Shown: one piece after another, positions 16,168 through 24,282 of the stretch
Layout of the letters: every line of letters starts with the position of its first letter
Numbering within the stretch: position 1 is the stretch's first letter
From: JAADHG01 sp964418645
GTDB lineage: Bacteria; Bacteroidota; Bacteroidia; Flavobacteriales; Flavobacteriaceae
DNA: 42,127 nucleotides
Assembly (NCBI GenBank): GCA_964418645.1
Contig: CAYQME010000016.1
Coordinates: 1-42,127, forward strand
Reading direction: 5' to 3'
The notes under the pieces: model-generated
Database searches by the model: none
Seen by the model: the letters and a program-made list of their open reading frames with translations, nothing else
Told to the model about the DNA's origin: nothing
Made by a program: the position numbers and the translations under genes

Positions 16168-16593
16168 ATGCAATTATCTAAAGAAGATGCTTTGGTACAA
16201 GCTAATGCGGTTTGTAAAAATACATTAATGGAAACATTAAACATAGAATTTATTGATTTTGGGGAGGATTTTGTAGTCACAAAAATGCCGGTTAACTCCA
16301 GAGTACATCAGCCAGATGGTATACTTCACGGAGGAGCAACTGTTGCTTTAGCCGAAACTACAGGAAGTTTTGCAGCACATATGTTTTTAGATTTAGATAA
16401 TGTTTTTGTAAGAGGCATAGAGATTTCGGCAAATCATTTAAAGAGTGTTAGAAAGGGAAATATTTATGCCAAATCTACATTTATTCATAAAGGAAAGACA
16501 ACACAGCTTTTAGAAATTAAAATCACCGATGATGATAATAATTTAATATCGCTTTGTAAACTTACTACAGTCTCATTACCTAAATCCAAATAG
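16168..16593 (+). CDS. menI: Hotdog-fold thioesterase, probable 1,4-dihydroxy-2-naphthoyl-CoA hydrolase
   Basis: Releases 1,4-dihydroxy-2-naphthoate from its CoA ester in menaquinone synthesis. The ATG at 16168 gives 141 residues, the usual size; an in-frame ATG at 16102 would add an improbable stretch that lies over the divergent gene. The hotdog signature HQPDGILHGGATVALAETTGS holds the catalytic Glu as in E. coli MenI and PaaI relatives. A TATTTTTA sequence (16130-16137) is a plausible -7 element. The next gene, menF, starts five bases after its stop. Location is the main reason for choosing MenI over a general acyl-CoA thioesterase. Confidence 0.85.
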   Translation: MQLSKEDALVQANAVCKNTLMETLNIEFIDFGEDFVVTKMPVNSRVHQPDGILHGGATVALAETTGSFAAHMFLDLDNVFVRGIEISANHLKSVRKGNIYAKSTFIHKGKTTQLLEIKITDDDNNLISLCKLTTVSLPKSK

Positions 16594-16598
16594 AGCAC

Positions 16599-17573
16599 AT
16601 GACCTCTAAAGATTTTTTCAGTTATATATCAACTCATTACGAAAAAGGGCTTCCGTTTGTAGTCTATAGTAAACCCAATACCTTTGAGATAAAGGCAATA
16701 CTACAAAAAGACAANNNNNNNNNNNNNNNNNNNNNNNNNNNNNNNNNNNNNNNNNNNNNNNNNNNNNNNNNNNNNNNNNNNNNNNNNNNNNNNNNNNNNN
16801 NNNNNNNNNNNNNNATTACACTTTCAAATAAAATAGATCCTATAGAATTATTTAAGAGATTGTTGAATAGCCATAACTCTGCATTTGTGTATTGTTGGTA
16901 TCACCCAAATGTTGGGTTGTGGTTAGGAGCAACTCCAGAAACCCTGCTTGAAGTAGAACAAAATAGATTTTCAAGCATGGCGTTAGCAGGTACACAAGAA
17001 TATTTAGGAACACTAAATGTAGTTTGGGATGATAAAGAAAAGGAGGAACAACAATTAGTAACAGATTATGTGATTGATAATTTAAAATCCCATTTGAGCA
17101 ATTTGGAATGTTCCGAAGTAAAAACAGTAAAAGCGGGACAGGTATTGCATTTAAAAACTGATATTTCTGGACTTTTGAAAGAATCTTCAAAAAATTTACA
17201 AAAACTAATTTTCACCATGCATCCTACACCTGCAATTTGCGGATTACCAAAAGTTGATGCCATGCAGTTTATATTAGATAATGAGCATTATAATCGTGAA
17301 TTTTACACAGGTTTTTTAGGAGAACTCAATAAAGAAACCAAAATGCAACCACGTTCTGGTAGGCTTAATACTGCGAATAAAGCCAACGGATTTAATAAGC
17401 GCTCGTCCCATCTTTTTGTGAACTTACGATGCATGCAGCTACAAGAATCTAAAGCTATATTGTATATTGGTGGAGGTATTACCAAGGATTCTAATCCTGA
17501 AAATGAATGGCTAGAAACCGTTAAGAAAGCAGAAACAATAAAAAGTGTTTTGTCTGGCAATACAGATTTGTAA
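16599..17573 (+). CDS. menF: Isochorismate synthase (interrupted by assembly gap)
   Basis: Converts chorismate to isochorismate, the entry step of menaquinone synthesis. The chorismate-binding domain is plain after the gap: GLWLGATPETLL, LAGTQEY, MHPTPAICGLPK, FYTGFLGE, FVNLRCM and YIGGGITKDSNPENEW. The first 38 residues match the start of flavobacterial MenF proteins. The 100 N occupy only 33-34 codons, whereas family members have, from memory, roughly 80-100 residues between these two parts, so the true gap is probably larger. The gene sits between menI and menD with short spacers. Confidence 0.92.
   Translation: MTSKDFFSYISTHYEKGLPFVVYSKPNTFEIKAILQKDXXXXXXXXXXXXXXXXXXXXXXXXXXXXXXXXXXITLSNKIDPIELFKRLLNSHNSAFVYCWYHPNVGLWLGATPETLLEVEQNRFSSMALAGTQEYLGTLNVVWDDKEKEEQQLVTDYVIDNLKSHLSNLECSEVKTVKAGQVLHLKTDISGLLKESSKNLQKLIFTMHPTPAICGLPKVDAMQFILDNEHYNREFYTGFLGELNKETKMQPRSGRLNTANKANGFNKRSSHLFVNLRCMQLQESKAILYIGGGITKDSNPENEWLETVKKAETIKSVLSGNTDL
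16715..16814. other. Assembly gap (100 N) inside menF
   Basis: Exactly 100 N, a placeholder length. Coding sequence resumes in the same frame by the numbering, but real size is unknown. Confidence 0.98.
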
Positions 17574-17614
17574 CCTAATTTTTATTGTTACATTTGAGCA
17601 CCTTTATATATCAA

Positions 17615-19270
17615 ATGAAATTACCAAAAAGCCCTCTTGCACAAACCGTTATTCAGCTATGTAACGCCAAAGCCATTAAGCATATTATTATTTCTCCAGG
17701 CAGTAGAAATGCACCATTAACTATTGGGTTTACTGGTCAATCTTATTTTAAGTGTTATAGCATTGTAGATGAACGATGTGCTGCGTTTTTTGGATTAGGA
17801 ATAGCACAACAATTGCAAGAGCCTGTAGCATTAGTATGTACTTCTGGAAGTGCAATGCTTAATTACTATCCAGCCATTGCTGAAGCGTTTTACAGTGATA
17901 TTCCGCTAGTGGTTTTATCGGCAGATAGACCAAAGTATTTGGTTGGAATAGGAGATGGGCAAACCATAAATCAAGAAGCTGTTTTTGCGAATCATATTTT
18001 ATATTCGGCATGTTTAAATGAAGACGAACAAAAATCAAACGAAACAGAAATAAACAAAGCATTAAATGCGGCAATTTTACAATCTGGACCGGTACATATC
18101 AATATTCCTTTTAGTGAGCCTTTGTATAATAGGATTGATGAATTTTCGATATTTCCAAAACTTGTTGAAGCTCATGAAACTGTTGAAAGTATTGAAGATT
18201 TAAGTAACTATCATTCGCTTTGGAACAGCGCAAAACGAAAACTGGTGCTTGTAGGTGTAAATGCGCCAAATACTATTGAACAAAAGTATTTAGATAAACT
18301 AGCTGAGGATGAAAGTGTAATTGTATTTACCGAAACGACATCCAATTTACATCACAACAACTTTTTCCCAAGCATCGATAAAATTATTGCGCCTCTCGAG
18401 CAATCAGATTTTGAACAATTGCAACCTGAAATAGTATTGACTTTTGGAGGTATGGTTGTGTCTAAAAAAGTAAAAGCATTTTTACGAGACTATCAACCAA
18501 AACACCATTGGCATATTGATTCTAAAAAAGCAAACGATACATTTTTCTGTTTGAATAAGCACTTTAAATATTCAGTTAATTCTTTTTTTGAATCTTTTTT
18601 TGAGAACTATAATTCTACCCAAAGCGACTATCAAAATAACTGGCAACATGTAAAGCAAGCTAGAGCGAGGCGTCATAAAAAGTATTTAAAGACTATTTCA
18701 TATTCAGATTTAAAAGTGTTTGATACTATTTTAAAATCAATCCCAGAGCATTGTATGCTACAACTTGGAAATAGTTCTACAGTGCGGTATTCACAATTAT
18801 TTGATGTAAACAAATCACTGAAAATATTTTGCAACAGAGGCACAAGCGGTATAGATGGCAGTGCTTCTACAGCTATTGGAGCTGCTTCAGTTACAAAAAC
18901 ACAAACTGTTTTTGTAACTGGAGAATTGAGTTTTTTTTACGATAGTAATGCGTTATGGAACAATTATATTCCAAGTGGTTTTAGAATTATTGTAATCAAT
19001 AATGGAGGAGGAGGAATTTTTAGAATCCTTCCAGGACATAAGAATACTGATAATTTTGATACCTATTTTGAAACCAAACATCAGCTTTCAGCAAAGCAAC
19101 TTTGTGCAATGTATGGTTTTGAGTATTTGGAGGCTAAAAATCTTGAGGAAATTGAAATTCAAACAACTTCATTTTACAAAAAGAGTTCTCAGCCAAAGCT
19201 TCTTGAAATTTTCACGCCCCGAGAAGTGAATGATGAAGTACTTCTCAAATATTTTCAAAATATTAAATAA
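17615..19270 (+). CDS. menD: 2-succinyl-5-enolpyruvyl-6-hydroxy-3-cyclohexene-1-carboxylate synthase
   Basis: Thiamine-diphosphate enzyme that joins isochorismate and 2-oxoglutarate (SEPHCHC synthase). The ATG at 17615 gives 551 residues beginning MKLPKSPLAQTVIQLC; an in-frame TTG at 17585 is less likely. Family landmarks are HIIISPGSRNAPLTI, the Glu in IVDERCAAFFGLGIAQ, the substrate-loop CTSGSAMLNYYPAIAEA, and the TPP-binding region GELSFFYDSNAL to NNGGGGIFRILPG. The gap from menF is 41 bases. The next gene, cvfB, appears to have its own promoter. Confidence 0.97.
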   Translation: MKLPKSPLAQTVIQLCNAKAIKHIIISPGSRNAPLTIGFTGQSYFKCYSIVDERCAAFFGLGIAQQLQEPVALVCTSGSAMLNYYPAIAEAFYSDIPLVVLSADRPKYLVGIGDGQTINQEAVFANHILYSACLNEDEQKSNETEINKALNAAILQSGPVHINIPFSEPLYNRIDEFSIFPKLVEAHETVESIEDLSNYHSLWNSAKRKLVLVGVNAPNTIEQKYLDKLAEDESVIVFTETTSNLHHNNFFPSIDKIIAPLEQSDFEQLQPEIVLTFGGMVVSKKVKAFLRDYQPKHHWHIDSKKANDTFFCLNKHFKYSVNSFFESFFENYNSTQSDYQNNWQHVKQARARRHKKYLKTISYSDLKVFDTILKSIPEHCMLQLGNSSTVRYSQLFDVNKSLKIFCNRGTSGIDGSASTAIGAASVTKTQTVFVTGELSFFYDSNALWNNYIPSGFRIIVINNGGGGIFRILPGHKNTDNFDTYFETKHQLSAKQLCAMYGFEYLEAKNLEEIEIQTTSFYKKSSQPKLLEIFTPREVNDEVLLKYFQNIK

Positions 19271-19289
19271 GGTAGTTTTAGTTTTTAGT

Positions 19290-19315
19290 TTGTGATTTTA
19301 ATATCATTATCTTTG
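19290..19315 (+). promoter_or_regulatory. Promoter of cvfB, with -7 element TATCTTTG next to the ATG
   Basis: TATCTTTG (19308-19315) is an exact TAnnTTTG match. A TTG lies at 19290-19292, 15 bases upstream, slightly short of the usual spacing. With transcription starting a few bases beyond the -7 element, the mRNA would begin at or almost at the ATG (19320). Confidence 0.6.
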
Positions 19316-19319
19316 CAGC

Positions 19320-20150
19320 ATGATACACATTGGAGAATATAATACCCTAACAATACTTAGAGAGAGAGATCCAGGCTTGTTTTTGAGTGATGAAGAGGAT
19401 AATGAAGTTTTATTGCCAAAAAGATATATTCCAAAAGAATTTAAGATTTGGGATAAATTAGAGGTTTTTGTGTATTTAGATAACGAAGAACGGCTAGTGG
19501 CTGTAACAGATAAACCTTATGTGAAAAGAGGTGATTTTGCTGTGTTACGCTGTAATGAAGTTACCAAACATGGTGCTTTTTTAGATTGGGGAATGGTAAA
19601 AGAGCTATTTTGTCCTTTTAAAGAACAGGCCTTTAAAATGAAAAAAGGCGGTTGGTATTTAGTGCATTGCTATTTGGATGAAGAAACTAATAGGTTAGTT
19701 GCTTCAAGTAAAACCAATCGATTTTTAGATAATAAAAAACTTGCTGTAAACCAATTTGATGAGGTTGATTTAATAGTGTCTCATCCTTCAGAAAAGGGTA
19801 TGAATGTTATTGTAAATAAAAAATATTTGGGACTTATTTTTAATGATGAAATTTTTAAAGACCTTAGTATTGGCGATCGATTAAAAGGGATTGTTAAAAA
19901 AATACGCCCTGATAACAAGCTCGATATTTCATTAGGTCAAGTAGGATACAGAAATATTGAACCTAATGCGCAACATATTTTAGAAGTACTTGAAGATAAT
20001 AGTGGATTTATTCCTTTAAATGATAAATCAACTCCAGAACAAATTAAAGCCGAAATGCAAATGAGCAAGAAAAGTTTTAAAAAAGCTGTTGGGAATCTTT
20101 ATAAACAACACTTAATTTTAATAGATAATGATGGTATTCGTTTAGCTTAA
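19320..20150 (+). CDS. cvfB: CvfB-family S1-like RNA-binding protein
   Basis: 276 residues. The protein opens with the CvfB first S1-like domain (IGEYNTLTILRERDPGLFLSD), then a second S1 domain around 75-145 (FAVLRCNEVTKHGAFLDWG), a third S1-like segment around 150-210 and a C-terminal winged-helix domain (KSTPEQIKAEMQMSKKSFKKAVGNLYKQ). CvfB in Staphylococcus affects virulence gene expression through RNA binding; the role in Bacteroidota is unknown. It sits within the menaquinone locus but probably is unrelated to the pathway. Its end overlaps the minus-strand hypothetical gene by nine bases. Confidence 0.9.
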   Translation: MIHIGEYNTLTILRERDPGLFLSDEEDNEVLLPKRYIPKEFKIWDKLEVFVYLDNEERLVAVTDKPYVKRGDFAVLRCNEVTKHGAFLDWGMVKELFCPFKEQAFKMKKGGWYLVHCYLDEETNRLVASSKTNRFLDNKKLAVNQFDEVDLIVSHPSEKGMNVIVNKKYLGLIFNDEIFKDLSIGDRLKGIVKKIRPDNKLDISLGQVGYRNIEPNAQHILEVLEDNSGFIPLNDKSTPEQIKAEMQMSKKSFKKAVGNLYKQHLILIDNDGIRLA

Positions 20151-20585
20151 ATATGAATTACCTACGTTAGCCGATTTTGCTTTTTTTATCATTCTACTAG
20201 TCCAATTAACAGCAGCTTCCATATTACGAAATATTTTTCCTTTAAATCCAAGCATTTGTTTTTCTATTTCAAAATTTTTCAAAGTAATATCTGAATAAGC
20301 GACGACAGCATTAAAAAATAAAAATTGAAACTCATTTTTTAATGGCAAAATATCAATAAGATCAATAGAATACGGTTTTAAATGGTGACTTATAAGCCCA
20401 TAAGGTTTATTAAAGCCAAAATGCTTGTGAACCAAATTAATGACTTCAATCACTTCAGTCTGAGAAATATTAACACCTTCATTTATTTCTGAAATAAAAT
20501 AATCATTAAAAAAATATAAATCTCCAGATTTTAAATTGTAAACACTATTAGCTTTTTCTGCCAAAGCAGTATTTTTTATTGACAT
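20142..20585 (-). CDS. Hypothetical protein, possibly STAS/SpoIIAA-like
   Basis: 147 residues, no signal peptide and no membrane segments. I do not recognise a named family. The alternation of strands and helices (VYNLKSGDLYFFNDYFI; INLVHKHFGFNKPYGLISH; FQFLFFNAVVAYSDITL; a C-terminal helix with AAVNWTSRMIKKA) resembles the compact SpoIIAA/STAS-like proteins common in Flavobacteriaceae, where the C-terminal helix contains a conserved Trp. This is a fold-level impression only. It is antisense to its neighbours inside the menaquinone locus, with its 3' end overlapping cvfB. Confidence 0.6.
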   Translation of the reverse strand: MSIKNTALAEKANSVYNLKSGDLYFFNDYFISEINEGVNISQTEVIEVINLVHKHFGFNKPYGLISHHLKPYSIDLIDILPLKNEFQFLFFNAVVAYSDITLKNFEIEKQMLGFKGKIFRNMEAAVNWTSRMIKKAKSANVGNSYLS

Positions 20586-20662
20586 TATAGTAGGGATTTA
20601 AAAAAAGACAAGTTAGTAATAATTATAATAGAAAAAGTGAATAATAATATTTTTTATATACG

Positions 20663-20670
20663 TATTTTTA
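20663..20670 (+). promoter_or_regulatory. Candidate -7 promoter element of menB (TATTTTTA)
   Basis: The element is TAnnTTT(A/G)-like and lies 20 bases before the menB ATG at 20691. A clear upstream TTG is not seen. An own promoter is needed because the preceding gene runs the other way. Confidence 0.45.
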
Positions 20671-20690
20671 CACTGAAAATTTGAAAGCAA

Positions 20691-21530
20691 ATGAATCACA
20701 TTGACTGGGTTATAGCCAAAGAATTTGAAGATATTACCTATAAAAAGTGTAATGGTGTTGCAAGAATTGCATTTAATAGACCAAACGTTAGAAATGCTTT
20801 TCGACCTAAAACTACCAAGGAATTGTATGATGCTTTTTATGATGCTCAAGAAGACACTTCTATTGGCGTAGTCTTATTAAGTGCGGAAGGTCCTTCTACT
20901 AAAGATGGAGTGTATTCGTTTTGTAGTGGAGGCGACCAAAAAGCGAGAGGCTATCAAGGATATGTTGGAGAAGATGGGTATCATCGTTTAAATATTTTAG
21001 AGGTCCAACGATTGATACGGTTTATGCCAAAAGCAGTAATTGCAGTGGTTCCAGGTTGGGCCGTAGGTGGCGGTCATAGTTTGCATGTGGTTTGTGATTT
21101 AACTTTAGCAAGTAAGGAACATGCTATTTTTAAACAAACTGATGCTGATGTAACGAGTTTTGATGGCGGTTACGGATCGGCGTATTTAGCAAAAATGGTG
21201 GGACAAAAAAAAGCACGAGAAATCTTTTTCTTGGGACGAAATTATTCAGCACAAGAGGCTTACGATATGGGCATGGTCAATGCTGTAATTCCGCACGAAC
21301 AATTGGAAGATACAGCATATGAGTGGGCTCAAGAAATATTAGCAAAATCACCAACCTCAATTAAGATGCTAAAATTCGCTATGAATTTAACGGATGATGG
21401 TATGGTTGGCCAGCAAGTATTTGCAGGTGAAGCTACACGTTTAGCATATATGACAGATGAAGCCAAAGAAGGACGTGATGCCTTTTTAGAAAAGCGAAAA
21501 CCAAATTTTGATAAAAAATGGATTCCGTAA
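20691..21530 (+). CDS. menB: 1,4-dihydroxy-2-naphthoyl-CoA synthase
   Basis: Crotonase-superfamily enzyme that closes the second ring of naphthoate from o-succinylbenzoyl-CoA. The 279 residues match MenB. Visible signatures are ARIAFNRPNVRNAFRP, the oxyanion/CoA segment FCSGGDQKARG, GWAVGGGHSLHVVCDLTLA, and the MenB-specific KQTDADVTSFDGGYGSAYLA in which an Asp and neighbouring Tyr take part in catalysis. The C-terminus FDKKWIP is also typical. menA follows after 23 bases, and the two probably form one transcript. Confidence 0.98.
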   Translation: MNHIDWVIAKEFEDITYKKCNGVARIAFNRPNVRNAFRPKTTKELYDAFYDAQEDTSIGVVLLSAEGPSTKDGVYSFCSGGDQKARGYQGYVGEDGYHRLNILEVQRLIRFMPKAVIAVVPGWAVGGGHSLHVVCDLTLASKEHAIFKQTDADVTSFDGGYGSAYLAKMVGQKKAREIFFLGRNYSAQEAYDMGMVNAVIPHEQLEDTAYEWAQEILAKSPTSIKMLKFAMNLTDDGMVGQQVFAGEATRLAYMTDEAKEGRDAFLEKRKPNFDKKWIP

Positions 21531-21553
21531 GGAATTAGTGTTAATTGTTATTA

Positions 21554-22465
21554 ATGGATGAAATAAAACCTTGGATCTCGGCCTTTAGGTTACGTACCTT
21601 GCCGCTTTCTGTTTCTGGAATTATTGTAGGAAGTTGTTTTGCTTATTACAATGGATTCTTTAATGTGCTAATATTTGTATTTGCTATTTTGGTAACCATA
21701 AGCTTGCAGGTTTTATCAAATTTGGCTAACGATTATGGTGATGGTGTTAAAGGGACTGATAACGAAGATAGAATAGGTCCTGAACGTGCATTACAAAGAG
21801 GAGATATTTCCCCAGAGCAAATGATTGCAGCTATAAAGACCAATATATTAATTGTAATTTTATTTGTGTTCCTGTTAATTCTTAGCGCCTTTGGAACCCA
21901 TAAATTTTTGTATTCAATTTCATTTTTTATTCTTGGATTAGTATGCATTTTTGTAGCCATACGATACACCGTTGGTGAAGGCGCCTATGGATATAGAGCA
22001 CTTGGAGATATTGTGGTGTTTATATTCTTTGGGCTTTTAAGCGTCTTGGGCACCTATTTTTTATATGCGAGACGATTAGATCATGTAATACTACTTCCTG
22101 CATCTGCTATTGGTTTGCTAAGTGCAGGCGTATTAAATTTAAATAATATGCGTGATATTGTATCAGATAAAGCCGCTAACAAAATTACCGTAGCTGTAAA
22201 ATTAGGACTAAAGAACGCGAAACGATATCATTCTTTTCTAATAATAACGGCAATAATACTTTCCCTTTTATTTGGAATATTATATTACAGATCACCTTAT
22301 AATTTAGTATTTGTTATCGTTTATATTCCGTTAATAAAACATCTGTTTAGGGTTTTAAAAACAACTGAAGCTAAACTATTAGATCCTGAATTAAAAGTAT
22401 TAGCCTTATCAACTTTTGCATTGGCGGTGTTATTAGGTCTTGGGTATATTTTTAATATTATATAA
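21554..22465 (+). CDS. menA: 1,4-dihydroxy-2-naphthoate polyprenyltransferase
   Basis: Membrane prenyltransferase (UbiA family) that attaches the isoprenoid chain to dihydroxynaphthoate. The ATG at 21554 gives 303 residues starting MDEIKPWISAFRLRTLPLS; a TTG three codons earlier is not needed. Eight or nine membrane helices are apparent. The two Asp-rich motifs are NDYGDGVKGTD and NMRDIVSDKAANK, which bind the Mg-diphosphate of the prenyl donor. It follows menB closely and is followed by a nested inverted repeat that may end transcription. Confidence 0.96.
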   Translation: MDEIKPWISAFRLRTLPLSVSGIIVGSCFAYYNGFFNVLIFVFAILVTISLQVLSNLANDYGDGVKGTDNEDRIGPERALQRGDISPEQMIAAIKTNILIVILFVFLLILSAFGTHKFLYSISFFILGLVCIFVAIRYTVGEGAYGYRALGDIVVFIFFGLLSVLGTYFLYARRLDHVILLPASAIGLLSAGVLNLNNMRDIVSDKAANKITVAVKLGLKNAKRYHSFLIITAIILSLLFGILYYRSPYNLVFVIVYIPLIKHLFRVLKTTEAKLLDPELKVLALSTFALAVLLGLGYIFNII

Positions 22466-22500
22466 ATAGTTATCCATTAGTAACGAATTTATTTTACAAT

Positions 22501-22616
22501 GTCAGTTCGAGTGATTTTTTATCAAAAAATCGTATCGAGAACTATTTTAGAATCTAAAATTCTTATTCTCGATACAAATTTTACTCATTTCAATCATAAA
22601 ATTCACTCGAATTGAC
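22501..22616. repeat. Nested inverted repeat between menA and the MBL gene
   Basis: Outer arms GTCAGTTCGAGTGA (22501-22514) and TCACTCGAATTGAC (22603-22616) pair with one mismatch. Inner arms TATCGAGAA (22533-22541) and TTCTCGATA (22566-22574) are perfect, and a further TTTTAGA/TCTAAAA pair lies between them. It is a typical dispersed intergenic element of the group and could also act as a bidirectional barrier to transcription. Confidence 0.8.
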
Positions 22617-22661
22617 GTGATTTTATATTTAAGTACTTAAAGCAATGATATCACAAGTTTT

Positions 22662-22688
22662 TTGTAATTTATGGGACACATAAATTTG
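22662..22688 (+). promoter_or_regulatory. Promoter of the MBL-fold hydrolase gene
   Basis: TTG at 22662-22664, a 16-base spacer, then TAAATTTG at 22681-22688 (an exact TAnnTTTG). The ATG at 22696 is seven bases beyond, so the transcript would be nearly leaderless. Confidence 0.55.
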
Positions 22689-22695
22689 TCTAAAA

Positions 22696-23373
22696 ATGAA
22701 AATTACTTTTCTAGGGCATGCAAGCCTTCAAATTCAAATAGAGGATACTTTTTTACTTATCGATCCTTTTATTTCAGGTAACCCAAAAGCATCACATATA
22801 GATATACACTCACTAAAAGCTGATTATATTTTAGTGACACATGCACACCAAGATCATGTGTTGGATGTAGAATATATTGCGAAGCATACTGGAGCTACTG
22901 TTATTTCAAATTTTGAGATTGTGTCATATTTCCAAGCCAAAGATATTAAAGGACACCCAATGAATCATGGAGGCAGTTGGGCATTTAAATTTGGTCGTGT
23001 AAAATATGTAAATGCAATTCATACCTCTTCATTTGCTGACGGCAGTTATGGTGGTCAACCCGGAGGATTTGTAATAGAAGGTGAACATAAAAATATTTAT
23101 ATCGCAGGCGATACAGCACTGACTTACGATATGAAATTGATTCCTTTGCAAACTAAGTTAGATTTAGCAATTTTACCTATTGGCGATAATTTTACAATGG
23201 GTATTGATGATGCCATTGTTGCTGCCGATTTTGTTTCATGCGACAAAATTTTAGGTTACCACTACGATACTTTTGGCTATATAGAAATTAATCATGACGA
23301 TGCTAAACGAAAATTCTTTGAAAAAGAAAAGGACCTCATGCTTTTAGAAATAGGAGCTTCAATTGAGTTATAG
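22696..23373 (+). CDS. Metal-dependent hydrolase, MBL fold (UPF0173 family)
   Basis: 225 residues of the YtkL/UPF0173 metallo-beta-lactamase-fold group. The metal motif is THAHQDHVLD (HxHxDH), with another metal Asp in IAGDTAL and a late His in GYHYDTFG. The family opening FLGHASLQIQ is typical. It is a cytoplasmic hydrolase of unknown substrate, and in flavobacterial genomes it is often found near menaquinone genes, although no role in that pathway is proven. The 3' side leads into the region of inserted small genes before menC. Confidence 0.92.
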   Translation: MKITFLGHASLQIQIEDTFLLIDPFISGNPKASHIDIHSLKADYILVTHAHQDHVLDVEYIAKHTGATVISNFEIVSYFQAKDIKGHPMNHGGSWAFKFGRVKYVNAIHTSSFADGSYGGQPGGFVIEGEHKNIYIAGDTALTYDMKLIPLQTKLDLAILPIGDNFTMGIDDAIVAADFVSCDKILGYHYDTFGYIEINHDDAKRKFFEKEKDLMLLEIGASIEL

Positions 23374-23539
23374 TTGTATACAAAACTTAATATGTTTTAG
23401 GCTTTTAATATTTCTATACCTTGCCTTTTTAGCAAGAAAAAACGAACTTCGCTTATCGTTCGATATAATTGTACCTGTGCTCAACTTGATTGAGTATTGA
23501 AACAAATAATATCTTAACATTATTAGCAATTAAAAATCC

Positions 23540-23860
23540 ATGAATAAACTCGACTTCAGCATTTCACTAAGAGAAAAAGGACTCGGCAAAAATGAAATGA
23601 TTAGGGAAATGGAGAAAAACGGATTTGACCAAGGCGAGATGGACTTTTATTTAAAGAAGTCTGATGAAATATACTTGAATCAATTATTAAACAACAAGCA
23701 ATCAGTTGGATCAGAAAAATCCAGTCGGACTATTAAATCCATTGCTCTATTTCTTAGTTTAGTTCTGTTGGTTGGAGTGTTGCTCGGTAATGTTTCAGTT
23801 GGACTAATCGGACTATTTGTTTTGTGGAGTTTAGTGAAGTTTGGTTTATATCGCAGATAA
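23540..23860 (+). CDS. Small membrane-anchored protein, function unknown
   Basis: 106 residues. The first 55 are soluble and helical, with an EKGLGKNEMIREMEKNGFDQGEMDFYLKKSDE stretch that resembles a helix-turn or short-helix pairing. They are followed by two hydrophobic segments (about 66-83 and 86-102) and a basic end (YRR). I do not recognise the family. It lies in a block of about 1.5 kb between the MBL gene and menC that appears to have been inserted, bounded on the right by the palindrome 24007-24116. A partial inverted match to that palindrome's end (23450-23468) lies upstream of it. Confidence 0.6.
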   Translation: MNKLDFSISLREKGLGKNEMIREMEKNGFDQGEMDFYLKKSDEIYLNQLLNNKQSVGSEKSSRTIKSIALFLSLVLLVGVLLGNVSVGLIGLFVLWSLVKFGLYRR

Positions 23861-24006
23861 AAAATCACACCGATTTCGGACTTGACCATGATTTGATAAA
23901 TTGAGGAAAAGTATAGACGTTCGTTGCTAGTCGACATAATTAATACGCAGACGGACTGATTAACTGGACAGATAATGTTGGTGGATAAAAAACCATCACT
24001 AACATT

Positions 24007-24116
24007 GTATAACCGCAATTACGGCGGATTCGACTACGTCCGAATCCACTCGGAATTGCGAGCGTCAGTGCTTAACCGAAAATTAGTAAATTTAAACCCG
24101 TAACTGACGGTTATAC
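24007..24116. repeat. Long imperfect palindrome with inner hairpin (first cassette-end element)
   Basis: Outer arms GTATAACCGCAATTACGG (24007-24024) and CCGTAACTGACGGTTATAC (24098-24116) pair except for a small bulge. Inside, GGATTCG (24026-24032) and CGAATCC (24041-24047) form a perfect hairpin. The layout is like a folded recombination site, but the ends do not match the attC consensus. It accounts for most of the 420-base spacer between 23860 and 24283, together with the menC-leader copy at 24126-24222; no gene is seen there. Confidence 0.75.
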
Positions 24117-24125
24117 GAGACCGAT

Positions 24126-24222
24126 AAGCGTAACTACCAAAAAAGCCTCCCTTTTTCAATCCGTTTTTTTATATTCATCAAAAAATAAATACTTATTTTT
24201 GAGCTGTTTATGACAGCAATTT
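24126..24222 (+). repeat. Displaced copy of the menC leader and start codon
   Basis: 97 bases that match 24841-24938 from AAGC(G/A)TAACT through the menC ATGACAGCAA. The most conserved core is TTCATCAAAAAATAAATAC, followed by a TATTTTTG -7 element (24194-24201). It lies nine bases past the first palindrome. The copied start codon at 24210 opens a 35-codon frame that overlaps the VOC start in another frame. Confidence 0.85.
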
Positions 24223-24282
24223 TCGAGAAGCAGGTTAATTATCTAATTGATAATTTTGGATTTAAACTCAAATTTCAAAAAA

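Noticed and set aside
17585..17614. TTG start for menD ten codons upstream
   Set aside because: The ATG at 17615 gives the conserved MenD N-terminus; no reason to use the weaker start.
24001..24130. Classical integron attC site
   Set aside because: The palindrome has the paired-arm look, but the ends do not match the GTTRRRY/RYYYAAC boxes and there is no integrase gene in the window.
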